Counted from the first letter of the stretch, positions 15,765-24,572 are shown. The stretch: 64,000 nucleotides of DNA from Pseudarthrobacter defluvii (GCF_030816725.1 NZ_JAUSYG010000001.1:3968001-4032000), one strand, 5' to 3'. The notes: generated from the sequence alone by a model not told the origin. Numbers and translations are program-made.

Positions 15765-16221
15765 ATGCAGATACGGGAGGCCACCCTGGATGACCTTCGG
15801 CATGTTGACGAGATCTGTGACGTTAGCGGCCGAGCACGGTGGGCGCCGGAAACGGTTGCCCCAACAAGCGTTCGCATCGTGTTGGTAGCAATCGCGCAAG
15901 ATGAGATCGTCGGCGCAGCTAAGACACATTTTCATAGTGAACCGGAGGGCGGAGCCCCCTGCGGGTCACTATCTAGGAGGTGTAATCATCAATCCGAATT
16001 TCCGCCGGCGGGGTATCGGTTCTGCTCTTACCCGCGTGCGGATGGAGTGGATGTGGTCTCGGTCTTCAACCGTCTACTACTTCGCGAACGAACACAACAC
16101 TGCGTCCATCAGAATGCACGAAACACTGGGTTTTCAGGCCATTGGCCGCTTCGCGCAGATCCGGGGAGTAACGGCCGACGAAGGGCGATCGGAATTGGTC
16201 CTCTTTCAGGCGTGCCGGTAA
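15765..16221 (+). pseudogene. GNAT acetyltransferase with one frameshift
   Basis: Starts MQIREATLDDLRHVDEICDV in one frame and reaches IAQDEIVGAAKTHFHSEPEG. After a run of five C at about 15955-15960 the GNAT continues in another frame as GHYLGGVIINPNFRRRGIGS, with motif A (RRRGIGSALT), and ends ANEHNTASIRMHETLGFQAI. Removing one C restores a single 151-residue GNAT. A homopolymer miscall or phase variation is as likely as true decay. The TAA stop lies in the adjoining repeat. Confidence 0.75.
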
Positions 16222-16239
16222 GGGATCGTTATACGGGCA
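16211..16239. repeat. palindromic repeat copy 14
   Basis: CGTGCCGGTAAGGGATCGTT then ATACGGGCA. Overlaps the stop codon of the GNAT unit; the last copy seen in the window. Confidence 0.65.
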
Positions 16240-16429
16240 GTCCCTTTCGGCGCGGCCAGGGCTGATAATGGTTTGGCTCCGTCCCTGTCCGGTCCTCGCC
16301 TTAAGGCCTAGAGTCTGAGGACGAAGAATTGGGACTCATCATGGACAAGTAGCCAGTCCGGACAGAACGAGCAGGGCATCCAGTCCTCGATCGGCGGCAT
16401 CCATCCTCATTGCTGTTGCAGGGCCCGTA

Positions 16430-16834
16430 GTGGTCGTCCTCCTGGCCGGTTACATCACCATGCAGTTGCAGTTGGTAGAAGCCCACGGCTACTTGGGTTT
16501 CAACGAGAGGTTCGTCAGCGTCGAGGGTGACTGGCTGCGGTACGTGTGGCCGGTGCTTCTAGTCGCTCTCGTCGCGGCAGCAGTTCTGGTTTATCGGGTG
16601 GCCGGGCGCGGTACCGTCGCCCGTCTCACGACACTTGGCACATTGGTGTTGGTGGTCCTGCTCGCCATCCCGATGGCATCCGGGCCGCGCCTCAACCCTG
16701 ATGAGCACTATCCGTTAATGACTTATATTGCGGTCGAAGGGGCGAAGTCACCCGTGGTTTTGGCCCTGATTGGTGCCCTTGTTGCTGACTTGATTGCTAC
16801 CCGCGGAAGAGTTTCCGGGCAGCCCAGTGTCTAA
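16430..16834 (+). CDS. small integral membrane protein
   Basis: About 134 residues with four hydrophobic segments: VVLLAGYITMQLQLV, VWPVLLVALVAAAVLVYRV, LTTLGTLVLVVLLAIPMA and PVVLALIGALVADLIA. An extracytoplasmic loop is rich in Asn/Arg/Glu. No family recognised. GTG 16430 is the first usable start in frame, but the helix seems to begin earlier (SILIAVAGPVVVV). An ATG at 16341 would reach it only if one base were missing, so the N-terminus may be frameshifted. Confidence 0.55.
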   Translation: MVVLLAGYITMQLQLVEAHGYLGFNERFVSVEGDWLRYVWPVLLVALVAAAVLVYRVAGRGTVARLTTLGTLVLVVLLAIPMASGPRLNPDEHYPLMTYIAVEGAKSPVVLALIGALVADLIATRGRVSGQPSV

Positions 16835-16850
16835 GGGCGGCCCTGAGCTT

Positions 16851-17106
16851 TTAGCGTGGGTGGCGACGTCGGAGCCATCTACAGGCGGCCTGGCCGCCGA
16901 GCGGAGCCGTTCCCAGTAGCGGATAGCCGGTCACCTCGGCGAGCGTCCGTGCGGGCCCGCCCAATCCGCTGCCGAGGTCAAGCACAGGGGCGCCGGCAGT
17001 GAGGGCGAGCGCCTCCATGATTTCCAGAGTTGCCCTACGCCCACGGATATGGAACTCGTCAACAGCAGCAAGATCGGCCGGGGTGGCTTGGTTGCCAGTG
17101 GTGGGG
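16851..17106 (-). pseudogene. methyltransferase fragment
   Basis: Minus-strand frame reading DLAAVDEFHIRGRRATLEIM, then PVLDLGSGLGGPARTLAEVT. This is the SAM-binding core of the same methyltransferase family as 4126-4977 (DEFHSAGRSATRALVEL, LDVGSGLGGPARYLA). The start is missing: the fragment begins three bases after the ManD stop. The frame is lost after GYPLLG, so roughly the first and last thirds are gone. It marks the junction between the accessory stretch and the sugar operon. Confidence 0.75.
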
Positions 17107-17109
17107 TAT

Positions 17110-18339
17110 TTACCAGTCGTGGACGGTGCCGTCGACCAGGCGGTTGTAGGGCAGGTAGGCCTGCTGGTACGGGTACGCTGCGGCGGCTTCTTCGTTGAAT
17201 TCGACGCCGATGCCCGGCTTGTCGCCCGGGTGCAGGTATCCGTCCACAAAGGTCATGGACTGCTCGAAGACCTCGTTGGTCTTGACCGAGTGCTGCATGT
17301 ACTCCTGGATCCCGTAGTTGTGGATCGCCAACCCCACATGCAGCTGCGCCGCGAACCCCACCGGGGAAATATCCGTCGGCCCATGGAAACCGGACTTGAT
17401 CTGGTACTGCGCGGCGAAATCCATCACCTTCTTCAACGGGGAAATCCCGCCAAAATGCGTGGACGCGGCCCGGACATAATCGATCAGCTGCTCCTTGATC
17501 AGCGTCTGGTAATCCCACACCGTATTGAACACCTCACCGATCGCCAGGGGCGTCATGGTGTGCTGCCGCACCAGCCGCAACCCCTCCTGGTTCTCCGCCG
17601 GCGTGCAGTCCTCCAACCAAAACAAGTCATACGGCTCCAGCGCCTTACCCAGCTTCGCCGCCTGGATCGGCGTCATCCGGTGATGCCCGTCATGCAGCAA
17701 CGGGATCTCCGGCCCGAACTCATTCCGCACCGCCTCAAACACCCCCGGCAAGTGCCGCAGATACGCCCGGGTATCCCAGTCCTCCTCCACCGGGAACGCA
17801 CCGCGCCCGGCCGGCTCGTAGTCATACCGCTCCCCCGACGCCTGCGCCTGCGCCGCCACCCCATAAACAGCCTTGATCCCCGGCACCGCCGTCTGGATCC
17901 GGATCGACTTATACCCAAGCTCCAGATGCTCACGCACCGAATCAAACAACGACGGAATATCCGCACCCGAAGCGTGCCCGTACGCCCGCAACCCGTTCCG
18001 CGACGCACCCCCCAGCAACTGGTAGACCGGCATCCCCGCCAGCTTGCCCTTAATATCCCACAACGCCATATCCACCGCAGCGATCGCCGCCATCGTCACC
18101 GGACCCCGCCGCCAATAAGAAGACCGGTACAGGAACTGCCACGTATCCTCAATCCGCTGCGGATCCTTCCCGATCAGCAACTGCGCCACATGCTCGCGCA
18201 AATACGCCGCGACCGCCAACTCACGACCGTTCAACGTCGCATCACCAATACCCGTCACACCATCCTCCGTAGTAATACGGAGCGTCACAAAGTTCCGGGA
18301 CGGACTGGTGACAAAAACGTCGGCGGCAATGATTTTCAT
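17110..18339 (-). CDS. manD: D-mannonate dehydratase (ManD/RspA family)
   Basis: 409 residues, enolase superfamily. The N-terminal capping domain carries [20 protein letters not shown] and the barrel has [10 protein letters not shown]. The ManD-specific catalytic region is [11 protein letters not shown]: metal-ligand Asp and the catalytic His. WLEDCTP and AIGEVFNT supply the two further Glu ligands, and the R-I-Q-x-x-VPG ... VYG loop supplies the Arg/Tyr pair of active family members. It dehydrates D-mannonate (sometimes D-gluconate) to 2-keto-3-deoxygluconate in the cytoplasm. Last gene of the operon; kinase and aldolase upstream use its product. Confidence 0.9.
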   Translation of the reverse strand: MKIIAADVFVTSPSRNFVTLRITTEDGVTGIGDATLNGRELAVAAYLREHVAQLLIGKDPQRIEDTWQFLYRSSYWRRGPVTMAAIAAVDMALWDIKGKLAGMPVYQLLGGASRNGLRAYGHASGADIPSLFDSVREHLELGYKSIRIQTAVPGIKAVYGVAAQAQASGERYDYEPAGRGAFPVEEDWDTRAYLRHLPGVFEAVRNEFGPEIPLLHDGHHRMTPIQAAKLGKALEPYDLFWLEDCTPAENQEGLRLVRQHTMTPLAIGEVFNTVWDYQTLIKEQLIDYVRAASTHFGGISPLKKVMDFAAQYQIKSGFHGPTDISPVGFAAQLHVGLAIHNYGIQEYMQHSVKTNEVFEQSMTFVDGYLHPGDKPGIGVEFNEEAAAAYPYQQAYLPYNRLVDGTVHDW

Positions 18340-18390
18340 GGCGGGCTTTCGGGTCGGCTGGTTGGTAGGGAAAGGATTGAGGGCGGAGGG

Positions 18391-19443
18391 TCAGCGCAGC
18401 GTGCTGCCCCGGGCGGCGTCGAGCAGGGCCAGTTCGTCGGGACGGGGCAGGCCTTCCCAGTCGCCGCGGGTGCTGACGGCGAAGGCGCCGGCCAGGATGC
18501 CGCGGTGAAGGCGGGCGGCGATATCCGCGCCGTCGAGCAGGGCCGAGAGGTAGCCGGCGGTGAACGCATCTCCTGCCCCAACGGTGTCGACGCAAGTGAC
18601 GGCGATGGCGGCGGCTTCCATAACGCCTTCCGAGGTGTAGACGGCCGCGCCTGCTGCGCCGCGCTTCACCACCACTTCGCGGACTCCGGCGTCCAGCAGC
18701 CGTGCCGCGGCACAGGCCTCGCCGCCGGCCGAGGCTTCGTCACCCACGGCGGCACTGTCTGACTCCCCCGCTGCCCCGCTCCCAGCCCCGGGCGGGGCAA
18801 TCAGGTCCAGCTCGTCGTCGGACGCAATGACGATGGTGGCGTGCCGGGCCAGGGGGCCAAGCACTTCCCTCGCCTCGTCACGGGACCAGAGCTTGCTGCG
18901 GTAGTTCACGTCGAGGGAGACCACCACGCCTTCACTGGCCGCGCGTGCCGCCGCATACTCCACCGCTTCCCGCGCTTCGGCACTGAGTGCAGGCGTGATG
19001 CCGCTCAGGTGCAGGATCCGGGCGCCTTCATCCAGAGCCGCGGCAACGTCGTCACGTGAAATGGTGGCCCCCGCCGAACCGGCGCGGTAATAGAAAGCCC
19101 GGCTAAGGTCGGCGGTGCGCTGCTCCAGGAACATCACGCCTGTGCTCCGCTCCGGATGCACGCTGTGGTGCAGCCGGACGCCCTCGCCGCGCAACTGCTT
19201 CACGATGAACTCGCCGTGCGGATCCGCGCCCACAGATCCTGCCCAAGCGGAAGTATGGCCAAGGCGCGCGACGCCGATGGCGACGTTCGATTCCGCCCCG
19301 GCCACCTGCATGTTCAAGATTCCGCCGTTCGCCAAGGGGCCGGTGGAGCGCAGGGAGACCATCGACTCGCCGAAGGTCAGCAGGCCCACCGGGTGCGCGG
19401 CCGGGTTGTCCCCGTCCGGACCAGGCCCAGTATCAACGGTCAT
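18391..19443 (-). CDS. kdgK: 2-keto-3-deoxygluconate kinase (PfkB family)
   Basis: 350 residues. PfkB fold: LLTFGESMVSLRS start, the Gly-rich AGAESNVAIGVARLG substrate motif, and the C-terminal CVDTVGAGDAFTAGYLSALL motif with the catalytic Asp. LDVNYRSKLWS is characteristic of KDG kinases. An insertion rich in Gly/Ala/Ser/Glu (GAGSGAAGESDSAAVGDEAS) near residue 225 is low complexity and explains the extra length. It phosphorylates KDG to KDPG. Its ATG overlaps the aldolase stop by four bases. Confidence 0.9.
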   Translation of the reverse strand: MTVDTGPGPDGDNPAAHPVGLLTFGESMVSLRSTGPLANGGILNMQVAGAESNVAIGVARLGHTSAWAGSVGADPHGEFIVKQLRGEGVRLHHSVHPERSTGVMFLEQRTADLSRAFYYRAGSAGATISRDDVAAALDEGARILHLSGITPALSAEAREAVEYAAARAASEGVVVSLDVNYRSKLWSRDEAREVLGPLARHATIVIASDDELDLIAPPGAGSGAAGESDSAAVGDEASAGGEACAAARLLDAGVREVVVKRGAAGAAVYTSEGVMEAAAIAVTCVDTVGAGDAFTAGYLSALLDGADIAARLHRGILAGAFAVSTRGDWEGLPRPDELALLDAARGSTLR

Positions 19444-20117
19444 GCCTGCGTTCCGGTCCGGGCTGCGAACTCAGCGGCGAGGGCCCGGAACCCGCGGGCA
19501 CGCTCCCGCATCTCCGCCAGGTCGCCACCGGAGGCCGCGCTGCCGAACAGGGGGCCGCCCAGTCCGACGGCGATGGCGCCGGCTTCCCAGTAACCGGTGG
19601 CCTCACCGAGTCCCACCCCGCCCACGGCGATGAACGGAATGTCCGGGAAGGGATCCCGGACAGCCTTCAGGTAGCGGGGTCCCCCAATCGAGGCCGGGAA
19701 CAGCTTGATGGCAGTGGCGCCGCGTGCCATCGCTTCGTACGCTTCGCTGGGCGTCAGGGCTCCGGCCAGGACGGGAATTCCGGCGCCGGCCGCCTCGCTG
19801 ATCGAGGGCGCCAGCGAGGGGGTGACGATGAACTGGCCGCCGGCTGCGCTGACGTGTTCGACGTCGGCCTGGCTGAGGACGGTGCCCGCCCCCACAAAGC
19901 AGCCGGCCGGTGCAGCCGCGCGGACCTCACGGATAGCCTCCAGGGCGTTGGGCGTGGTGAGGGCGATCTCCACGTACTGGAAGCCCTCCTCCATGGCGGC
20001 CAGCGCGGCCTTGGCGGCAGCACCGCCGTCGTTCCCGCGGACAATGCCGACAAGCCGCGCCTGCCGGATACCGGCCAGCAGGCCGGCGGAGGTAACTGCT
20101 GAATTTTCGGAGGTCAT
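19440..20117 (-). CDS. eda: KDPG/KDPGal aldolase
   Basis: 225 residues, class I aldolase barrel. GIVRGNDG near the start, YVEIALTTPNALEAIREVRA with the catalytic Glu, VGAGTVLSQADVEHVSAAGG, and ATAIKLFPASIGGPRYLKAV with the Schiff-base Lys. It cleaves KDPG to pyruvate and glyceraldehyde 3-phosphate. ATG 20117 is used; ATG 20129, four codons earlier, overlaps the upstream TAA (ATGGTAA) and would indicate translational coupling. Stop overlaps the kinase start. Confidence 0.92.
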   Translation of the reverse strand: MTSENSAVTSAGLLAGIRQARLVGIVRGNDGGAAAKAALAAMEEGFQYVEIALTTPNALEAIREVRAAAPAGCFVGAGTVLSQADVEHVSAAGGQFIVTPSLAPSISEAAGAGIPVLAGALTPSEAYEAMARGATAIKLFPASIGGPRYLKAVRDPFPDIPFIAVGGVGLGEATGYWEAGAIAVGLGGPLFGSAASGGDLAEMRERARGFRALAAEFAARTGTQA

Positions 20118-20122
20118 AGGGT

Positions 20123-21271
20123 TTACCATTCTGCGAAGGATCCGTCGGGGTGGCGCCACACCGGTCCGCGCCAGGCGTGGCCGCGCTTGTCGGCTGCCCG
20201 TACCACGGCCTCGTCGATTTCGACGCCCAGCCCGGGCCCGGTGAGCCGCTCAATGTGGCCGTTGACGAACTTGAAGGGCGTCTTGTCCACCACGTAATCG
20301 AGCACTTCGGCGCCCTGGTTGTAGTGGATGCCGATGCTTTGTTCCTGGATGAGGAAGTTGGGCGTGGCAAAACCCACCTGCAGGCAGGCGGCCAGCGCCA
20401 GGGGTCCCAGCGGACAGTGCGGCGCCAGCTGGACTTCATAGACTTCGGCCAGTGCAGCGATCTTGCGGACCTCGGTGATCCCGCCGGCGTGCGACAGGTC
20501 CGGCTGCGCCACCGCGATGCCTGCCTGCAGGGCCGGGAGGAATTCCTGCCGGTTGTAGAGCCGCTCCCCCGTGGACACCGGGGTGGTGGTGGAGGAGGTG
20601 AATTCGCGGAGCAGGTGGGTGTTTTCCGGGACGACGGGCTCTTCGAGGAAGAAGGGCCGAAACGGTTCCAGCAACGGGGCCACGCGTTTGGCGTTGGCCA
20701 GGCTGAAACGGCCATGGAAGTCGACCGCGACGTCCCGTTGGTCGCCCAAAACCTGGCGGGCCGCGGCGACACGGCGGATGACGCCGTCGATCTCTGCAAC
20801 CGAGGCCACCGGGCTCATCCGCCCGCTGGCATTCATCTTGACGGCGGTGAGCCCCACGTCCAGCTGCGCGCTGATCTGGTCCGCCACCTCGTTCGGCTCA
20901 TCGCCGCCCACCCAGCCATACATCCGGATCCGGTCCCGGACGTGGCCGCCCAGGAGCTGGTGCACGGGGGTGTTGAAGTGCTTGCCGGCGATGTCCCACA
21001 ATGCCTGGTCCAGGCCGGAGACGGCGCTGGCCAGGATGGGGCCGCCCCGGTAGAAGGACCCCTTGGTCATCACCTGCCAGTGGTCTTCGATCCGGAGGGC
21101 GTCCCTGCCGAGGAGCAGTTCCGAGAGTTGCCCGACGGCGGTGCGCACCGTTTCGCTGCGGCCCTCGCAGGTGGCCTCGCCCCACCCAACGATGCCGCTG
21201 TCGGTTTCGATCCGGACGAAGAGCCAGCGGGGTGGAACGAGGAAGGTTTCGATCCGGCTGATGACGGTCAC
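20123..21271 (-). CDS. dgoD: D-galactonate dehydratase family protein
   Basis: 382 residues, enolase superfamily. VDFHGRFSLANAKRVAPLLE gives the metal Asp and nearby His, FFLEEPVVPEN the second ligand, PVSTGERLYNRQEF the third, and LAPHCPLGP the His of the general acid/base pair, as in DgoD. A galactonate or closely related aldonate is the expected substrate, producing a 2-keto-3-deoxy acid. It lies between the transporter and the aldolase in one operon, with ManD further down, so the pathway accepts two aldonate epimers or one of the two has another substrate. Confidence 0.88.
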   Translation of the reverse strand: MTVISRIETFLVPPRWLFVRIETDSGIVGWGEATCEGRSETVRTAVGQLSELLLGRDALRIEDHWQVMTKGSFYRGGPILASAVSGLDQALWDIAGKHFNTPVHQLLGGHVRDRIRMYGWVGGDEPNEVADQISAQLDVGLTAVKMNASGRMSPVASVAEIDGVIRRVAAARQVLGDQRDVAVDFHGRFSLANAKRVAPLLEPFRPFFLEEPVVPENTHLLREFTSSTTTPVSTGERLYNRQEFLPALQAGIAVAQPDLSHAGGITEVRKIAALAEVYEVQLAPHCPLGPLALAACLQVGFATPNFLIQEQSIGIHYNQGAEVLDYVVDKTPFKFVNGHIERLTGPGLGVEIDEAVVRAADKRGHAWRGPVWRHPDGSFAEW

Positions 21272-21281
21272 GCGGTGGTTC

Positions 21282-22160
21282 CTAACCCTTGGTGGCGCCG
21301 GCGGTCAGGCCGGAGACGATGTACTTCTGCGTGAAGAGCGCAATGATCATGATGGGGATGGTGACGACAGTGGCAGCCGCCATCAGCCCGCCCCAGTCGA
21401 TGCTGGCGTAGGAGACGAAGTCGAAGATGGCCACCGGCAGGGTCTTGGTCTTGGCGCCGGAGAGCACCAGCGCGAACATGAAGTTGTTCCACGAGAAAAT
21501 GAACGACAGGATGCCGGCGGTGGCGATGCCTGCCACGGACAAGGGCAGCGTGATCCGGCGGAACGCGCCAATGGGGGTGAGCCCGTCCACCTCGGCCGAC
21601 TCCTCCAGTTCGAGGGGCAGCGAGTCGAAGTAGCTCATCATGATGTAGACGATCAGGGGCAGGGCGACGAACATGTGGCTGAGGATCAGCACTTCGAAGC
21701 TGCCCACCATCCGCAGGTTGGAGAAGACGTAGTACCAGGGCACCAGAAGTGACACACCCGGAATGACGCGTGCCATCAGGACCACGAGGGCGGAGCGGTG
21801 CATGGTGAAGCGGCTCATCGCGTATGCCGCGGGGACGCCGAGGACGATCGACAGTGCCGTGGAGACAAAGGCCACCCAGAAGCTGTTGAAAATGAACACG
21901 AAGTAGTTGTTGCGCTGGAGCACGTTGGCGTAGTTCTCGAAGGTGGGCGAGAACACCACTGCCTTGGCCGTGTCATAGATGTCCACGTTGGTCTTGAGTG
22001 ACGCCAGCAGCATCCAGAACAGCGGAGCCAGCAGGAACAGCACCACAACGATCAGGGCCACAACCCGGAACACCTTGTAGGCGCGGGTGGCAAGCGGCTT
22101 CCGCCGCCGCGGGGCCGGCTTGGCGGCGGCGGGAGTGGTGGAGTCTGTCACGACGGTCAT
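21282..22160 (-). CDS. carbohydrate ABC transporter permease (MalG type)
   Basis: 292 residues, six membrane helices, beginning after a basic cytoplasmic tail (APRRRKPLATRAYKVF). The EAA loop reads ELEESAEVDGLTPIGAFRRI, with G at the conserved place for contact with the ATPase. Start at ATG 22160, overlapping the TGA of the MalF-type permease by four bases. No ATPase gene is present in this operon, as usual for actinobacterial CUT1 systems that share an MsiK-like ATPase encoded elsewhere. Confidence 0.93.
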   Translation of the reverse strand: MTVVTDSTTPAAAKPAPRRRKPLATRAYKVFRVVALIVVVLFLLAPLFWMLLASLKTNVDIYDTAKAVVFSPTFENYANVLQRNNYFVFIFNSFWVAFVSTALSIVLGVPAAYAMSRFTMHRSALVVLMARVIPGVSLLVPWYYVFSNLRMVGSFEVLILSHMFVALPLIVYIMMSYFDSLPLELEESAEVDGLTPIGAFRRITLPLSVAGIATAGILSFIFSWNNFMFALVLSGAKTKTLPVAIFDFVSYASIDWGGLMAAATVVTIPIMIIALFTQKYIVSGLTAGATKG

Positions 22161-23110
22161 TTGCTTACCGCTTTCTTGCGCATGGTCAGCAGCCACATGA
22201 TGCCGATGATGATCATGAAGAACAGGATCAGGACGGCTGAGGAGAGTCCGTACTGGTTGTAGTCGAAGCTCAGCCCGTACGCGTACACGTTCAGCGTCTC
22301 CACTTCATGGAATGAACCGCCGCCCTTGCCCTTGGTGGCGTACAGGATGTCGAAGGTCTTCAGGGCGTCGATGCCCCGCAGGAGGATCGCCACGATTACA
22401 GTGGGCATCATGAGGGGCAGGGTGATGTAGAAGAACCGCTGGAAGGCGTTGGCGCCGTCCACACGGGCAGCTTCGTCCGGCTCGTCGGACAGTGAGGTCA
22501 GTCCGGCGAGCAGGATCAGCACCACCATCGGGGTCCACTGCCACACGTCCATGAAGATGGTGGTCCCCAGCGCGGTGTCCTGCCCGGAGAGCCACGGCTG
22601 GGGCGGAATGCCGATCGCGCCCAGGAGCTGGTTGGCGAAGCCGATGTTGGGATCGAAGATGAGACGCCACATCATGCCGACGGCTACGGGCGTGGCCACC
22701 AGCGGCAGCAGGATGGCCACCCGGACCCACTTTTCGCCCCGGAAGGGCCGCCACAGGAGCAGCGCTATGCCCATGCCGAGGACCACTTCGAAGGCCAGCG
22801 CGACGCCGGTGAAGGCAAGCGTGCGGCCCACGGCGGGCCAGAACCGTTCCATGTCCGTCAGGACGGTGAGGTAGTTTTTGAGGCCGATGAAATCGGTGGC
22901 TGCCCGGACGGAGCCCTGGGAGTCGGTGAGGCTCAGGTAGAGGGTCCAGGCCAGCGGGAAGACGATGAGGACGCCGACGAAGACCATCGCCGGTGCTGCG
23001 AACAGCCATTTGCGGTGCCGGTTGGCCCAGGCGGAGAAGCTCCGGCCTGTGCCCTTACGGCCGCTGGCATTGCGCGTGCCGGCGCTGCGGGGAGGGTTCA
23101 GTACAGACAT
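22157..23110 (-). CDS. sugar ABC transporter permease (MalF/UgpA type)
   Basis: 317 residues: positively charged N-terminus, helix WLFAAPAMVFVGVLIVFPLA, and the EAA loop PDEAARVDGANAFQRFFYIT. Forms the membrane pore with the MalG-type partner encoded directly downstream (ATGA overlap). Separated from the binding-protein gene by 95 bp that hold an 11-bp perfect hairpin. Confidence 0.93.
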   Translation of the reverse strand: MSVLNPPRSAGTRNASGRKGTGRSFSAWANRHRKWLFAAPAMVFVGVLIVFPLAWTLYLSLTDSQGSVRAATDFIGLKNYLTVLTDMERFWPAVGRTLAFTGVALAFEVVLGMGIALLLWRPFRGEKWVRVAILLPLVATPVAVGMMWRLIFDPNIGFANQLLGAIGIPPQPWLSGQDTALGTTIFMDVWQWTPMVVLILLAGLTSLSDEPDEAARVDGANAFQRFFYITLPLMMPTVIVAILLRGIDALKTFDILYATKGKGGGSFHEVETLNVYAYGLSFDYNQYGLSSAVLILFFMIIIGIMWLLTMRKKAVSK

Positions 23111-23146
23111 GGTTCACCTAAAAAGTTGGGGGTGAAGTGGGGCCGC

Positions 23147-23174
23147 GCCGGGACGGTGTTGGGACCGTCCCGGC
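23147..23174 (-). terminator. intercistronic hairpin after the binding-protein gene
   Basis: GCCGGGACGGT and ACCGTCCCGGC form an 11-bp perfect stem with loop GTTGGG, between the stop of the binding protein (23206) and the permease start (23110). No T-tract follows on the minus strand. A partial terminator or mRNA 3'-protecting structure that raises binding-protein level relative to permeases is the likely role. Confidence 0.6.
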
Positions 23175-23205
23175 GGGCTGTTGCGGCAGGGGGGCGCCGC
23201 AGGCG

Positions 23206-24504
23206 TTACTTCTTTTCGCTGTCCAGGAAGGTCTGGAAAGCAGTCTGGGCCTCATTGGCCGCGGCGGCAGTGTCCGCGCCGGTGATGCTGGCAACAATGG
23301 GCCCGCCCACGATTTCACGGGCCTTGCCGACCGTAATCACTTCGGGACGGTCGTGTCCGACGCCGTTCTTGGCGCTGGCGGCAATGGCGTCAGCAAGGTC
23401 CTTCGGGTAAGTGGAGGTTCCTTCCGGGTTGGACCAGACAGAGGCCCGGGGTCCGGGGACGCCCGCCTTCTGGGCTGCCAGGGTGCGTTCCTTGCTGGTG
23501 GCCCACTGGATGAACTTCCAGGCGTTGTCCTGGTTGCTGGAGTTCTGGTTGACGCCCAGGGCCCAGGAGGGGATGTTGTAGGGCTTGCTTCCGGCGGGGC
23601 CGGCGGGCAACGCCGCAAAACCTACCTTGTCCGCGACCTTGGACTTTGCCGGGTCTGTGGCGTTCTTGTAGAGGGAGTCAGCCTCGGTGTAGAAGGCGGC
23701 GCCGCCCTGGGTGAAGATGGCCATGGCTTCCGGCCAGCTCATGTCGGTGCTGACGTTGGCCGGTCCGTAGTTGCGGATCAGGCCGCCGTAGTAGGCGTAG
23801 GCCTTCTTTGCTGCGTCAGTGTTGATGGAGGCCTTGCCGCTGGAGTCGATGAAGTCACCGCCGAAGCTGTACAGGAAGCTGGAGAACTGCGTGACGGCCG
23901 TGGACTTGCCGGTGCGGGCAACGAAGCCTGCAGTGTCAGGCGAAGAAGCCTTGATGGCCTTGGCTGCGGCTTCAAGCTCTTCCATGGTCTTGGGGACCTG
24001 GAGCCCTGCGGCCTGCAGCAGGTCCTTGCGGTAGTAGAGGACTTCGCGTTCGGTGATGATCGGCACGCCAACCACTTTGCCGTCGGCAGTGGTGGCCTTG
24101 ACGGGGCCTTCCTGGTAGTCCTTCCAGTCCCAGCTGGAGTCGGAGGACACCTTGCTGGTGAGGTCCGCCAGGTAGCCGTTCTTGGCGAAGGCTTTGCCTT
24201 CCTGCAGCGGACGGTACATCATGACGTCGACCTCATCGCTGCCTGCGTTGAGCTTGACGTTGTACTGGTCGGAGAGTTGGTCCTCGCCCAACTGGGTGAG
24301 TTCGACCTTGAGTCCGCTGGACTTCTCAAACTCGGGGATGGCGGCCTTGATGCCTTCGGTCCAGACGTGGTTGGCAAGGGTGACGCGGACGATCCCGGAC
24401 TCCTTCGCCTGGTCGCTGCCGCCTCCGCCGCCGCTGCAGGCCGTCAGCCCCAGCGACATTGCCGCGGCCACTGCCGCGTACTTCACAATTGAACGCCGCT
24501 TCAT
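23206..24504 (-). CDS. extracellular sugar-binding lipoprotein (family 1)
   Basis: 432 residues. Signal peptide MKRRSIVKYAAVAAAMSLGL ends in lipobox LTAC, then SGGGGG linker, so it is lipid-anchored outside the membrane. The body has the type I binding-protein pattern (VRVTLANHVWTEGIKAAIPE, VPIITEREVLYYRKDLLQAA, PSWALGVNQNS). First gene of the transporter-dehydratase-aldolase-kinase operon; ligand probably an oligosaccharide or glycoside containing uronic or aldonic acid units, inferred only from the catabolic genes. Confidence 0.92.
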   Translation of the reverse strand: MKRRSIVKYAAVAAAMSLGLTACSGGGGGSDQAKESGIVRVTLANHVWTEGIKAAIPEFEKSSGLKVELTQLGEDQLSDQYNVKLNAGSDEVDVMMYRPLQEGKAFAKNGYLADLTSKVSSDSSWDWKDYQEGPVKATTADGKVVGVPIITEREVLYYRKDLLQAAGLQVPKTMEELEAAAKAIKASSPDTAGFVARTGKSTAVTQFSSFLYSFGGDFIDSSGKASINTDAAKKAYAYYGGLIRNYGPANVSTDMSWPEAMAIFTQGGAAFYTEADSLYKNATDPAKSKVADKVGFAALPAGPAGSKPYNIPSWALGVNQNSSNQDNAWKFIQWATSKERTLAAQKAGVPGPRASVWSNPEGTSTYPKDLADAIAASAKNGVGHDRPEVITVGKAREIVGGPIVASITGADTAAAANEAQTAFQTFLDSEKK

Positions 24505-24572
24505 TACGACTCCCTTTGTTCAAGGCCGCGGACTAACCGGGCCGGGTTGCACACGCCTCTTTACGTCTGCTC

